Source of the DNA: Bacteroidota bacterium
GTDB lineage: Bacteria > Bacteroidota > Bacteroidia > Chitinophagales > Saprospiraceae
Assembly: GCA_024743405.1 (NCBI GenBank)
Contig: JANSWP010000021.1
Span: 16,908 to 80,907 of the forward strand
Length of the DNA stretch: 64,000 bases
Reading direction: 5' to 3'
The position numbers and the translations under genes are program-made. This document shows positions 1 to 8,970 of the stretch, in pieces. Every line of letters starts with the position of its first letter. Position 1 is the first letter of the stretch. The notes beneath the pieces were generated by a model. That model was not told the DNA's origin and ran no database searches. It saw only the letters and a program-made list of their open reading frames with translations.

Positions 1-100
1 TTCGACTAATAATTGACTCAATTCACTTCTTTCTGTTTCGGGTTCGCAGGCGATAATGGAAATAAATATTAAAACTAAGAGTATTAGTAAATGCCTCATA
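1..100 (-). CDS. Partial lipoprotein (N-terminus only)
   Basis: Only the first 33 codons are inside the window; the gene continues beyond the left edge. The ATG lies at 98-100 on the minus strand. The peptide starts MRHLLILLVLIFISIIAC, a hydrophobic signal followed by a lipobox-like IIAC, so the mature protein would begin at Cys18 and be lipid-anchored. After the Cys the sequence is charged (EPETERSE). No family can be recognised from so few residues. Confidence 0.6.
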
Positions 101-325
101 TCGTATATCTTTAATGTATGGATTATAATTGTAAAGATTATGGATGGAATTTTTGCCAATTGAAATATTGGCTATCAATGTGAATAGAAGGGAGTCTAAT
201 CCGTTGAGGTAGTTTTAGGTGTATCATGGGAATTTAAATTTGTAGTCTCGCAAATTTAAGGTAAGGGTCTTGGGTAGTCGATGACTTTTGTCACCAGAGG
301 AGAAAAAACAACTTGAAAAGTATCC

Positions 326-384
326 CTCCAAAAGAAATTTTCACGCCACAGGCGCGTGGATTTCAATAAGTGTACGGTAGAGAA
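326..384. repeat. Solo right end of a miniature hairpin element
   Basis: This stretch closely matches the right half of the element at 16482-16654. Both share the run tccaaaagaaattttc, a small hairpin of the form CGCC-3 nt-GGCGCG, ggatttca, and an end of the form aagtgtac..tagagaa. No matching left end is visible upstream, so it looks like a remnant. It lies 11 bases beyond the pdxH stop, where its hairpin could also help end transcription. Confidence 0.55.
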
Positions 385-395
385 AAAATGAATTA

Positions 396-1037
396 CTATG
401 GAGCTAATCGCTCAATTTTCCAAAGTCGATTCTTTTCCTTTGAATACACAAATCGGTCATGTAGCCGATGTACTCGTCCTTGCCAAAATTCGAAACTATC
501 TGGGACTACTTGATATCCACCCCAAAAAGAGGGGAGTGGGACTTCTTTGTTTTGAAATTTTCGTTTTAATTCTTCGAACTTGGAAAGCAATATTTGGCGA
601 GAAGAGATGACGTCACTTTGGTTGGAAACCCATGCCCCAATTTGGCTCCCTTTAGGGCGACTGAGGAAATATTTCATCGATTCGGTGGCAGAAACTTTAG
701 TTATTGAGCCGGTGATTTTGATTTGACGTTCAAATTCTTTCCAAAAAAACAATAAAGCAACTTTCGGATTTTGATTGATTTCTTGAGCCTTTCGACTTTC
801 ATAATTGGTATAAAAAACAAATCCTTCTTGATCAAAATATTTTAATAAAACAGTACGCAAAGAAGGTTGTCCACTTTCCGAAACGGTGGCCAAACTCATT
901 GAGTTGGGCATCGAAATATTTCCCTCCTCTGCTTGACGAAACCATTTTTCAAATTGGAAAAATGGGTCAGCTTCCAAATCCTTTTTTGTAAGGTCAGAAG
1001 TGGTGAATTCTTGGCGCATTTGACTTAAATCAGGCAT
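396..1037 (-). CDS. pdxH: Pyridoxamine 5'-phosphate oxidase
   Basis: Predicted FMN-dependent oxidase that converts pyridoxine or pyridoxamine 5'-phosphate to pyridoxal 5'-phosphate in the cytoplasm. At 213 residues it has the normal PdxH length. Family signatures are visible in order: the FMN-binding segment SLRTVLLKYFDQEGFVFYTN, a later QIGAWVSNQSD, a WGGYQVVPDSFEFWQG block and the C-terminal RLAP that ends this family. It lies 15 bases downstream of a PLP-dependent decarboxylase gene on the same strand, so one transcript may make both the enzyme and its cofactor. The start is ATG at 1035-1037. Confidence 0.93.
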   Translation of the reverse strand: MPDLSQMRQEFTTSDLTKKDLEADPFFQFEKWFRQAEEGNISMPNSMSLATVSESGQPSLRTVLLKYFDQEGFVFYTNYESRKAQEINQNPKVALLFFWKEFERQIKITGSITKVSATESMKYFLSRPKGSQIGAWVSNQSDVISSRQILLSKFEELKRKFQNKEVPLPSFWGGYQVVPDSFEFWQGRVHRLHDRFVYSKEKNRLWKIERLAP

Positions 1038-1052
1038 AGGGCAATTGTGGTT

Positions 1053-2324
1053 TTATCCGATTAATTTTTCAAAACCCTTTACGTTTTTCTTTTCAAGCAT
1101 CTCCCTAACAGCAGTAATGAATTTATCTAATTCATCAACGGTTACATGATCCATTACGACTATCTTATACCAGTTGGCTTTGCCAATGTGAATATCTGGG
1201 ACGAGTCCAAATTGATGAGCTAGTGCTTCGGAAATATATTCACTCTTAATGGCGACGATATTCGACCCGGATTGTCGAAAATATTCAATATTTAATTCAT
1301 CTAATTGTTCACAAAGCCACTTAGTCCGGTAATTTAAAATATGAATTTTCTCAAACCAGCCATTGGGCCCATAGGTCATCAAAATCATCCAAACGGCGAC
1401 TGCATTGGCACCTGAACGACTACCCGAAAGCGTTACATCTAGGCCATTTACATATTGAGCTTCCTCTGTACAAGCATATTTTATCCAGCCTTTTCGAATG
1501 AGGAAAATGCCTGTTCCATAAGGTGCTTCGACCAGTTTGTGAGCATCTAAAGTAACGGAAGTGACATGAGGATTATTAAAGTTTAAAGATAGTTGTGGTG
1601 CTGAAAAAGGATATATAAATCCTCCAAAAGCACCATCCACATGGAGCTTAAAAGCTATTTTTTCTTGTTCTAAAATCTCCACATAATCCGAAACTTCATC
1701 TACCGAACCAAACATGGTCGTCATCATATTCGCAACTACAATGAAATATCGAATACCATCCTTTTGGGCTTTCTGAATGGTCGCCGAAAGATGAGATTTA
1801 TTGATTTGACGATTATCAAAATTGACTTTAATGGGGTAATTTTTTAAATTTAAAAGATTTCCTGCTTTGAACATCGAATAGTGAGAATCTTCTGAACAAA
1901 GAATGCCGATTTCAGAAATGTCCGCCCCTTTTTCACGCATAAAATAGTTGCGATAAATCCATACTGCTTGAATATTTGCTTCTGTACCACCGGCGGCAAT
2001 ATAGCCATCTTGAGCATCGGGTTCGCCTTTCAAAATATCTTCGGCACATATACTAATTAACTCTCGTTCAAGGTGTTGAGTACCTGCAAAGAATGGTTCC
2101 GAATCGCCTAATGTATGACATCCAATATGGTTAGGGTTTTGAAGTAAAGTCCTTAGAAACGGGGCATTTTGAAGTAAGGATGGATTATCATAAAACACCT
2201 TCTGATCAAGTCGGGAAGCTGGAACACCTAGCGCTGTTCTTTCTCTATAATTGATACTTTGATCCAGTGCCTGAAATATCCGTTCAGCAATTTGTTTAGC
2301 TATCAATTTTTTCCAAAATCTCAT
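1053..2324 (-). CDS. PLP-dependent group II amino acid decarboxylase
   Basis: A 423-residue fold-type I PLP enzyme of the aromatic-L-amino-acid/glutamate decarboxylase group. The cofactor-binding signatures are clear: AAGGTEANIQA near residue 110, the Asp motif HVDGAFGGF, and the Schiff-base Lys in LDAHKLVEAPYGTG. The substrate cannot be read from sequence; aspartate, glutamate, tyrosine and histidine decarboxylases all belong to this superfamily. The gene is 25 bases downstream of the CcoI ATPase gene and 15 bases upstream of pdxH, so it is probably the third gene of a four-gene operon. The C-terminal KKNVKGFEKLIG is not conserved in the family. Confidence 0.82.
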   Translation of the reverse strand: MRFWKKLIAKQIAERIFQALDQSINYRERTALGVPASRLDQKVFYDNPSLLQNAPFLRTLLQNPNHIGCHTLGDSEPFFAGTQHLERELISICAEDILKGEPDAQDGYIAAGGTEANIQAVWIYRNYFMREKGADISEIGILCSEDSHYSMFKAGNLLNLKNYPIKVNFDNRQINKSHLSATIQKAQKDGIRYFIVVANMMTTMFGSVDEVSDYVEILEQEKIAFKLHVDGAFGGFIYPFSAPQLSLNFNNPHVTSVTLDAHKLVEAPYGTGIFLIRKGWIKYACTEEAQYVNGLDVTLSGSRSGANAVAVWMILMTYGPNGWFEKIHILNYRTKWLCEQLDELNIEYFRQSGSNIVAIKSEYISEALAHQFGLVPDIHIGKANWYKIVVMDHVTVDELDKFITAVREMLEKKNVKGFEKLIG

Positions 2325-2349
2325 GTGTTTTTTCTATAATGATTAATAC

Positions 2350-4761
2350 TTACTTCAAAACTTTTTTTGCCAGATATTCACTTGCCAAAACACCAAAAAA
2401 TACAATGGTAATCGAACTTAAAGGCATCAAAATGGCGGCTATAACGGGCGATAATAATCCTTGAACCGCAAAGCTTAATCCAATGATATTATAAATAAAA
2501 GCTAAAGAATAAGCCCAATAAACTAATTTTACACTTTTTTTGGCAAAAAGTTGATAGTCAGTGAGTTGTGGAAATTTTTTGGCGTCCAAAATGGCATCGC
2601 AAGAAGGGGTGAAGTTATTGGTGTTTTCAGCGACGACGATGCCGACATTACTTTGATGAAGTGCGCCGGCATCGTTTAATCCGTCGCCTAACATCAAAAC
2701 AAATTTCTTGTTTTCTTGGAGTTTTTTTATGAATTGTAATTTGTCTTTAGGACTCTGATTGAAATGTAAATTTTCGGTTCCAAATTGGGTTTCTAAATGA
2801 GTTTTTTCTTGATCATTATCGCCGGAAAGCAAATATGATTGAAATAGATTTTTCCAATTAGAAAGGAGCTTTTCGAAGCCTTTTCGGTAGCTGTTTTGGA
2901 TTCGGAATTTGCCTTTTATTTCTTCATTGATTTTTACAAATGTTCCTTTTTGATTATTGTTTTTAGTCAACCACCCATTAGATCCAATTTCTATAGACAA
3001 ACCATTCACTTTTCCTCGAATACCTTTTCCGGTTAGTTCTTCGAAATCGATTACTTCTAATAGTGCTGATGCTCCTAAGAATGAATTAATCAATCGGCTC
3101 ACAGGATGTGAAGATTGATGTGTGAGTGACCGAATAGCTGATTTTTCAAACTCATTCAACGCTTCTCCTTCGTATTGAATTTTACTTTTTTCAGCATTGG
3201 TGATCGTTCCTGTTTTATCAAAAACAACGGCATCAATTTTTGCTAGGTTTTCAATGACTTGTGTATTTTTTAAATAAAATCCACGCTTTGCCAATAACCG
3301 AATAGCATTACCAAAAGTGAAAGGAATACTTAATGCAACGGCACAGGGACACGCAATGATTAATACGGCTGTGAATGAATTGAAAGCAATTGTTTTATCA
3401 TTTATTAACCAATAGATGAGTGTTGCAAAAGCAATTGTCAAAATGGCATAAGTGAAGTATTTTCCGATGGTATCGGCGATGTGACTAGCATTAGAGTTAT
3501 CTTCTTTTTTAAAGGTGTCTTCATTCCAAAGTTGGGTCAAATAACTCTGAGATACTTTTTTGGTAAGGGTTAATTCAATGTTTTCTGACATTTGTCGCCC
3601 ACCAGCAAATACTTTCTCTCCGTTTTTGATTCGGACGGGCTCAGATTCTCCCGTAACAAAACTATAATCAATGCGTCCTTTTCCTTTAATCAAAATACCA
3701 TCAGCAGGAACTAATTCCTTATGTCGGACGACTACAATGTCTCCAATTTCGAGTTTGTTGAGGGCTACTGAATCTTCTTTTCCTTCCTTTTTAATAGTGG
3801 CGGCAATCGGGAAATAGGATTTGTAATCCCGTTCAAAGGATAGCTGATAATAGGTCTTTTGTTGAAACCATTTTCCAATTAAAAGGAAGAAAATTAAGCC
3901 TGCCAAACTATCCAAATAACCTGCTCCTGTGTGGGACAAAATTTCAAATACACTTCTCCCAAAAAGGGTTAGAATACCTAAAGTAATGGGGACATCGATA
4001 TTGAGATTACCTTGTCGAAGCCCATGCCAAGCGGATTTGATATAGTTTCTTCCACTAAAAACAAGTACGGGTATTGCTAACAGAATATTTAGATAACCAA
4101 ACCATCTTTGAAAGATATTATCTACTAAACCTAAATATTCTGGGAAACTCAAAAGCATGATATTGCCAAAAGCAAACCCAGCTACGCCAATTTGATAATA
4201 AAAGGTTCGATCAATCGATTTTTCGGTTTGAGATTCGTCAAGATTACTCAAATTAATGGCTGGTGGATACCCGATTAAAGCAAGTAACTCTACAACTTTC
4301 CGAATAGTTAGTTTTTGATGGTCGAAGGTTAAATAAGCTTCTTTTTTTAAGAAGTTTACTTTTGACTGGACAATTCCATCGTCAAGTTTGTATAGGTTTT
4401 CTAATAGCCAAATACAGGATGCACAATGAATCTGGGGTAAAAGGAAGGTAAGCCGTGTTATTTTATCATTTTGAAAGTCTATTAATTTTGACGCAATTTC
4501 TTCATCGTCAAGCCAAGCATATCGCTCGCGTTTTTGGGTTTTGAGACTAATACCAGGTTTGTTTTCTATGCGGTAATATTGGGAAAGATTATTTTCATGT
4601 AGGATTTCGTAAACCATCTTGCATCCCTCACAACAGAAAAGATGATCTTCCAAATGGATGGACTCATCAGGGCAAACTTCCCCACAATGCGTACATTTAG
4701 TCTCTTCTTTTATAATGGCTTTTTGTGGCTCATCAAATTTATTGGTCAATGTGATAGACAT
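2350..4761 (-). CDS. ccoI: Copper-transporting P1B-type ATPase, CcoI/FixI type
   Basis: Predicted inner-membrane copper ATPase that exports Cu for assembly of cbb3-type cytochrome oxidase. I choose the ATG at 4759-4761; longer versions use a TTG with no support. The roughly 803-residue product begins with a Cys-rich region (C23xxCxxxC, then CCxxC near 43-47) typical of FixI/CcoI, then a heavy-metal domain with HCASC near residue 113. The transmembrane CPCAVAL motif, the phosphorylation site DKTGTIT and the hinge GDGLNDAGAL are all present. No ccoNOP genes are in the window. It is 96 bases downstream of the sulfide:quinone oxidoreductase gene, which suggests joint control of respiratory functions. 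Confidence 0.9.
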   Translation of the reverse strand: MSITLTNKFDEPQKAIIKEETKCTHCGEVCPDESIHLEDHLFCCEGCKMVYEILHENNLSQYYRIENKPGISLKTQKRERYAWLDDEEIASKLIDFQNDKITRLTFLLPQIHCASCIWLLENLYKLDDGIVQSKVNFLKKEAYLTFDHQKLTIRKVVELLALIGYPPAINLSNLDESQTEKSIDRTFYYQIGVAGFAFGNIMLLSFPEYLGLVDNIFQRWFGYLNILLAIPVLVFSGRNYIKSAWHGLRQGNLNIDVPITLGILTLFGRSVFEILSHTGAGYLDSLAGLIFFLLIGKWFQQKTYYQLSFERDYKSYFPIAATIKKEGKEDSVALNKLEIGDIVVVRHKELVPADGILIKGKGRIDYSFVTGESEPVRIKNGEKVFAGGRQMSENIELTLTKKVSQSYLTQLWNEDTFKKEDNSNASHIADTIGKYFTYAILTIAFATLIYWLINDKTIAFNSFTAVLIIACPCAVALSIPFTFGNAIRLLAKRGFYLKNTQVIENLAKIDAVVFDKTGTITNAEKSKIQYEGEALNEFEKSAIRSLTHQSSHPVSRLINSFLGASALLEVIDFEELTGKGIRGKVNGLSIEIGSNGWLTKNNNQKGTFVKINEEIKGKFRIQNSYRKGFEKLLSNWKNLFQSYLLSGDNDQEKTHLETQFGTENLHFNQSPKDKLQFIKKLQENKKFVLMLGDGLNDAGALHQSNVGIVVAENTNNFTPSCDAILDAKKFPQLTDYQLFAKKSVKLVYWAYSLAFIYNIIGLSFAVQGLLSPVIAAILMPLSSITIVFFGVLASEYLAKKVLK

Positions 4762-4857
4762 GTGAGGTGTTCGATTTAAGAATGAAAAACCTGAAAAAAT
4801 GAAAGTTGAGGCGACCTCAAGCCGCCCCAACTTTACCCGCTAGACAACAATAAATTT

Positions 4858-6117
4858 TTAGGCTCGTCCTTTCAACATTAAGTTCCAGTACATGAAAGGC
4901 AACCCGTATTTTTTCAACAGCCACATGCTGTATTGTTCTTTTGATGTATCCACAAATTTGGTGATCAATGGGTCAGAATCTCGTTCATGGTCGTAATTGA
5001 ATTCAGCTAAAACCATACTCTTATAACCTGTTACCAATGGACAACTTGAGTATCCATTGTATTCTGCATTGTTTGCTTCTTTTCCTGCTATCAAGTGGAT
5101 GATATTATCTACTACTACAGGCGCTTGTTTTCTAATGGCAGCCCCAGTTTTCGCTGTTGGTAAAGCCGCCGCATCACCTAAGCCGAATACATTTTTAAAT
5201 GTCTTGTGTTGCATACTGTGAATGTCCACATCGAGCCATCCGTCGGCATTAGCCAGTTTAGATTTTTTGACAAAGTCAGGGGCTGATTGTGGGGGGGCTA
5301 AGTGAAGCATATCAAAAGGAATAGCTACTTCAGATTCAGAAATCATTTGTAGCCCAATTGGTTTGGGATTATGAGTTAATCTTTCCGGTTCATCCAAATG
5401 ACTCATGATTTTATAATAGGCAATTTTATTTTCACCATCGATTCGAACTAGTTTATGGAAAAATCGTAAGTAAATATCTTTTCGATCAACCACTTTTTGC
5501 ATGGTTTGCTTGAATGGCTCAACACCAAAAATGACTGAACCAGGTGTGACAAATGTAATCGTCGTATTTTCCCGAACCCCTATTTTTGTAAAATATTCAT
5601 CTGCCAAATACATGATTTTTTGAGGAGCTCCTCCACATTTAATAGGCGTAGCAGGCTGTGTGAAGAGTGCCGTACCCCCTTTAAAGTTTTGGAAAACTTC
5701 CCATGTATATTTGGGGTCTGTATAAATACTCGTAACATTATTTTTGCCTAAAGTTTCTTTCAAACCAGGGATGCCATCTATGTCAAGTTGGATACCAGGA
5801 CAAGCCACTAAGTATTCGTATTCCACCTCACTTCCATCATTTAAGGTGACTCTATTTGATTCAGGCTCAATACTTTTCACGTATTCTTTTATCCATTTTA
5901 CGCCACTTGGAATAAGTTTTTTCATAGGGCGAATGGTATTATCGTAATTAAAGGTTCCAGCTCCTACCAGTGTAAAAGCGGGCTGATAAAAATGTTTGTC
6001 TGAAGGGTCGATAATCGCTACATCCAATTTTTTGTTTTTTCGCATCATCTGCGCTGCCACGGTGATGCCTGCTGTTCCTCCTCCGATTATGACTATTTGA
6101 TGCTTTTTAGATTTCAT
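4858..6117 (-). CDS. sqr: Sulfide:quinone oxidoreductase-like flavoprotein
   Basis: A 419-residue two-dinucleotide-binding flavoprotein that probably oxidises sulfide and passes electrons to quinone at the membrane. The FAD motif IVIIGGGTAGITVAAQM is at the N-terminus. The two redox Cys positions of the type II (mitochondrial-like) SQR group are visible: one in TPIKCGGAPQKIMYL and one in GYSSCPLVTGYKSMVLAEFNY minus its last residue. The Asp motif VFGLGDAAALPTAKTGAAIR binds FAD. I chose the ATG at 6115-6117 rather than an upstream TTG. It starts the operon that continues with ccoI and is divergent from hemN, with FNR-like palindromes between. Confidence 0.85.
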   Translation of the reverse strand: MKSKKHQIVIIGGGTAGITVAAQMMRKNKKLDVAIIDPSDKHFYQPAFTLVGAGTFNYDNTIRPMKKLIPSGVKWIKEYVKSIEPESNRVTLNDGSEVEYEYLVACPGIQLDIDGIPGLKETLGKNNVTSIYTDPKYTWEVFQNFKGGTALFTQPATPIKCGGAPQKIMYLADEYFTKIGVRENTTITFVTPGSVIFGVEPFKQTMQKVVDRKDIYLRFFHKLVRIDGENKIAYYKIMSHLDEPERLTHNPKPIGLQMISESEVAIPFDMLHLAPPQSAPDFVKKSKLANADGWLDVDIHSMQHKTFKNVFGLGDAAALPTAKTGAAIRKQAPVVVDNIIHLIAGKEANNAEYNGYSSCPLVTGYKSMVLAEFNYDHERDSDPLITKFVDTSKEQYSMWLLKKYGLPFMYWNLMLKGRA

Positions 6118-6189
6118 GTTGAATAATTTTTTCAATTTTAATTATTGGATTTCTGGCTGTAAAATTAGCTGTAGTATATCTGGACGAAA

Positions 6190-6203
6190 GTGATGATAAT
6201 CAC
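6190..6203. promoter_or_regulatory. FNR/CRP-type palindrome 1 between sqr and hemN
   Basis: The sequence GTGATgataATCAC has perfect 5-bp arms around a 4-bp spacer, the spacing of FNR/CRP-family operators (consensus TTGATnnnnATCAA). It lies between sqr-ccoI (minus) and hemN (plus), genes whose homologues are often under FNR-family control. The regulator itself is not in the window, so which protein binds is inference. Confidence 0.45.
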
Positions 6204-6211
6204 ATAATAAA

Positions 6212-6225
6212 GTGATTTTTGTCAT
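6212..6225. promoter_or_regulatory. FNR/CRP-type palindrome 2 between sqr and hemN
   Basis: GTGATttttGTCAT keeps the TGA-6 nt-TCA core of the neighbouring site but has weaker outer bases. Its centre is 22 bp from the first site, about two helical turns, so dimers would sit on the same DNA face. It is about 60 bases upstream of the hemN ATG. Confidence 0.35.
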
Positions 6226-6282
6226 CATTTTCAGGGGGTCTTTGAGGCTAATTTTGATTTTCTTTGGATAAAAAATCATATA

Positions 6283-7635
6283 ATGAATACCTCTTTATTA
6301 GAAAAGTACAATGTTCCTGCCCCACGATATACTAGCTATCCAACTGTACCTTATTGGAATGCAGAACCACCTACTCAAGAGCAGTGGATTAAATCTGTAC
6401 AAGGAGCTTTTAATGAAAATAGAGAAATAAGCCTTTATATTCATTTACCGTATTGTGAAAGCCTATGTACTTACTGTGGATGCAATAAAAGGATCACAAA
6501 GAATCATAAAGTAGAGCAACCATATATAGATTCCGTTCTAAAAGAATGGGAGATGTATTTGAACATTTTACCCGAAAAGCCCACCGTAAAAGAATTGCAT
6601 TTAGGAGGAGGAACCCCTACTTTTTTCTCCCCTGAAAGTTTGAATTATCTAATCACTAATATCCTGTCAAAAGTACATATTGCACCTGATCATGAGTTCA
6701 GTTTTGAAGCACATCCTGCGAGTATGACTTTGGAACATTTAGTGGTTTTGAATATTCATGGGTTTAAGCGAATCAGTATTGGTATTCAAGATTTTGACAA
6801 TGAGATTTTGAGAATTATTAATAGACAACAGACCTATGAAGATGTAGAAAAAACAGTAGTCTTGGCACGAGAACTAGGGTATGATTCCATCAATTTTGAT
6901 TTGATTTTTGGGTTGCCATTACAAACTCTGGAAAATATCCGAATCAATATGGAGAAAGTGCGAAGCTTACATCCTGATCGAATCGCTTTTTATAGCTATG
7001 CGCATGTCCCATGGATCAAACCGAGTCAGAGAGCTTATTCCGAAGCCGATTTACCAATCGGAAAAGATAAAAGAGATTTGTACGAACTGGGACGTGAATT
7101 ATTGGAAGAGGCAGGGTATATGGAAATAGGGATGGATCACTTTGCATTACGCACTGATGGTTTGTATAAATCCTTAGAAAATAAAACACTTCATAGAAAT
7201 TTCATGGGCTATACGCCACAATATACTCGATTGAGTCTTGCACTCGGGGCTTCTTCAATAAGTGATAGTTGGGGCGCATTCATTCAAAATGAGAAAAAAA
7301 TTGAGGACTATCAAGCTCGAGTCGAGCTAGGAGCATTTCCAATAATAAAAGGACATATACTTTCAAATGAAGATCAATTATTGCGTAAGCATATTTTGAA
7401 TATCATGTGCAAATTTGAGACAAATTGGATTGAAAAAGAAGATCAACATGATTCGTTGTATGAAGGAATGGAAAGAATGTCAGAGTTAGAAGATGATGGT
7501 TTGATTGAGCGAATTCCTTTCCAATTAAAGGTGACGGAAAAAGGTCGTCCTTTTATACGAAATATTTGTTTAGCCTTGGATTCAAAATATTGGGAAAAGA
7601 AACCAGATGGGGCATTGTTTAGTCAGGTCGTTTAA
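6283..7635 (+). CDS. hemN: Oxygen-independent coproporphyrinogen III oxidase
   Basis: A 450-residue radical-SAM enzyme that decarboxylates coproporphyrinogen III to protoporphyrinogen IX without oxygen, in haem synthesis. The N-terminus carries YNVPAPRYTSYPTVPYW, as in true HemN. The cluster motif HLPYCESLCTYCGCNK gives the CxxxCxxC of radical-SAM enzymes followed by the extra Cys typical of HemN. GGGTPTF and the C-terminal winged-helix part (near residues 360-450) are also present. This complete set argues against HemW. It is divergent from sqr-ccoI, and the FNR-like sites upstream fit low-oxygen induction. Confidence 0.95.
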   Translation: MNTSLLEKYNVPAPRYTSYPTVPYWNAEPPTQEQWIKSVQGAFNENREISLYIHLPYCESLCTYCGCNKRITKNHKVEQPYIDSVLKEWEMYLNILPEKPTVKELHLGGGTPTFFSPESLNYLITNILSKVHIAPDHEFSFEAHPASMTLEHLVVLNIHGFKRISIGIQDFDNEILRIINRQQTYEDVEKTVVLARELGYDSINFDLIFGLPLQTLENIRINMEKVRSLHPDRIAFYSYAHVPWIKPSQRAYSEADLPIGKDKRDLYELGRELLEEAGYMEIGMDHFALRTDGLYKSLENKTLHRNFMGYTPQYTRLSLALGASSISDSWGAFIQNEKKIEDYQARVELGAFPIIKGHILSNEDQLLRKHILNIMCKFETNWIEKEDQHDSLYEGMERMSELEDDGLIERIPFQLKVTEKGRPFIRNICLALDSKYWEKKPDGALFSQVV

Positions 7636-8013
7636 ATTACAATATTAGTTCTATTACAAGTTAAATCTTGCGCAAACGTGGCAAGAGTTAGTGTAAGATA
7701 TCTGTTGGCATTGGAGATTTTGGGGTTAAAAAAATCAATTGAGTCAAGCCTAAAAGAGCACCCATGTTTGAGCCTGATGAAATCGGCGAGTTTGGGTGTG
7801 AGCGCCTTAGCAATTGAATTTTAGTCAAAATATCCACAGCCTTGATTTTTGCTTCTTTGTATCAAAACAAAGAAGAAATTGATAAATAATAGTTTTATGG
7901 TACTGGCTCTACCAGGTTAGGAAGACCACTAATACAATTCAACCACAAGTACAAATAGGATAAAAACGATCCCTTCATTTATACTTGTGGTTTGATCTTC
8001 TTTTCGAAGTCTC
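7636..8013. other. Intergenic region with three small inverted repeats
   Basis: No coding frame of note. It holds an imperfect inverted repeat at 7732-7821 (arms aaatcaattg / caattgaatt, with cacccatg and tttgggtg inside), a perfect 9-bp hairpin at 7852-7875 (cttctttgt / acaaagaag) and a long-loop inverted repeat at 7940-7993. hemN (plus) and the EthD-like gene (minus) converge here. Confidence 0.5.
7940..7993. repeat. Inverted repeat between convergent genes
   Basis: Arms of about 12 bases, aaccacaagta and tacttgtggtt, flank a loop of about 30 bases, 20 bases beyond the EthD-like stop. It could be a weak terminator or a relic of a small element. There is no clear T-run. Confidence 0.4.
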
Positions 8014-8337
8014 TTAAATCAAAACTTCACTTACCTGAACAACTGGTTCGATATTGGTGAAATTTGGTAAATCAGCCATAATTGTTCCCGCATTTGGACC
8101 AAAGGCGTTTTGAAATGAATCCATAGAATCAAAATATAGATTACCCATAGCCGCAAAAGTTGCTGGCGAATCGGGAGCTCCCCCTCCCAGTCCTTTTTCA
8201 ACAGTTGCAGCCTTGACGGAATCGCCTAATAATCCTCCAACAAGTGGTATGTGCTTGCTACAATAATAATCCATATCAAATTTTTTCCCTTCTCCGTTTG
8301 GATACATAACACTTACTTTGATCATTCCTTTTTTCAT
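8014..8337 (-). CDS. EthD family protein
   Basis: A small (about 107 residues) protein of the EthD dimeric alpha/beta-barrel family. Recognised by IKVSVMYPNGEGKKFDMDYY near the start, the conserved HIPLVGGLLGD, and a late FGPNAGTIMADLPNFTNIEP, which match EthD reductase-type proteins. The first EthD was linked to ether degradation, but the function of most members is unknown, so no reaction is assigned. I start at the ATG at 8335-8337; a second Met lies four codons later. The gene stands alone. Confidence 0.75.
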   Translation of the reverse strand: MKKGMIKVSVMYPNGEGKKFDMDYYCSKHIPLVGGLLGDSVKAATVEKGLGGGAPDSPATFAAMGNLYFDSMDSFQNAFGPNAGTIMADLPNFTNIEPVVQVSEVLI

Positions 8338-8434
8338 AAGAATATATTTTAGTTTTACCCTACTCATTTGGCTTTTCGGAAACGCCCCGTTTTTAAAGAA
8401 TGAAAATTAAATAAAGTACCACTTTTATCCGATT

Positions 8435-8514
8435 CTTTTTTCCTTAATCTTCGTTGTTGAAAAAGTCACGTATCTACGGATATGCTCCTTTTCAACGCCT
8501 CGATCAAGAAAAAA
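8435..8514. repeat. Imperfect inverted repeat with conserved centre
   Basis: Left arm cttttttccttaatcttcg and right arm cgatcaagaaaaaa, with gttgaaaa / ttttcaac inside, form a hairpin around gtatctacggatatgctcc. The centre resembles the middle of the element at 16106-16271 (atatctaaggatatgcctg), so the two may be distant relatives. Confidence 0.4.
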
Positions 8515-8911
8515 ATAACCCCACTAATAATGATACGTTATTTAACCTTCATTCCTATGGTTTCAGACTCCATAATATTTTTTAAATAGATTGATTTATT
8601 CTAATACGCTATTCAATATTAAGCTTGGTGGGCTCCTTGTTCGGTCTTGAAAAATAGAAAACAAGTTCCTCTAAAAATCTTTTTTGCTCCCTTAGGCAGC
8701 AGCATACTTAAAGTACCAATGTAGAACTAATAAGAGAGCAAACTTCAATTAATTATGATGATAAAGTTGTTAGAGAATCCCTAGAGAGGATATTTTTTAG
8801 AGGGTGGACATTCTAGGAATGTGAAGTTAATACAATTAATGAATTCAATATCCGAAACTTTGGTTAATTGTTCAATTTATTCGCTTTGAGGTTGTTTTTG
8901 AAAAAATGGAC

Positions 8912-8943
8912 AAAAAAAAGGAGACATTGAAAAATGTCTCCTT
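8912..8943 (-). terminator. Rho-independent terminator of gcvP
   Basis: Read on the minus strand, the stem ggagacatt / aatgtctcc with a 4-nt loop is followed by a run of eight T. It lies about 28 bases past the gcvP stop. Confidence 0.8.
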
Positions 8944-8970
8944 CCTATTTTTATTGTTAATCAATTTATT

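Larger units (their letters stand above)
8338..8970. other. Intergenic region, 633 bp, with one inverted repeat and a terminator
   Basis: No convincing gene in any frame. It contains the inverted repeat at 8435-8514 and the gcvP terminator at 8912-8943. The stretch 8515-8900 shows nothing I can name. Confidence 0.5.

Noticed and set aside
398..610. 70-codon frame on the plus strand opposite pdxH
   Set aside because: It lies wholly within the pdxH coding sequence on the other strand and has no family features.
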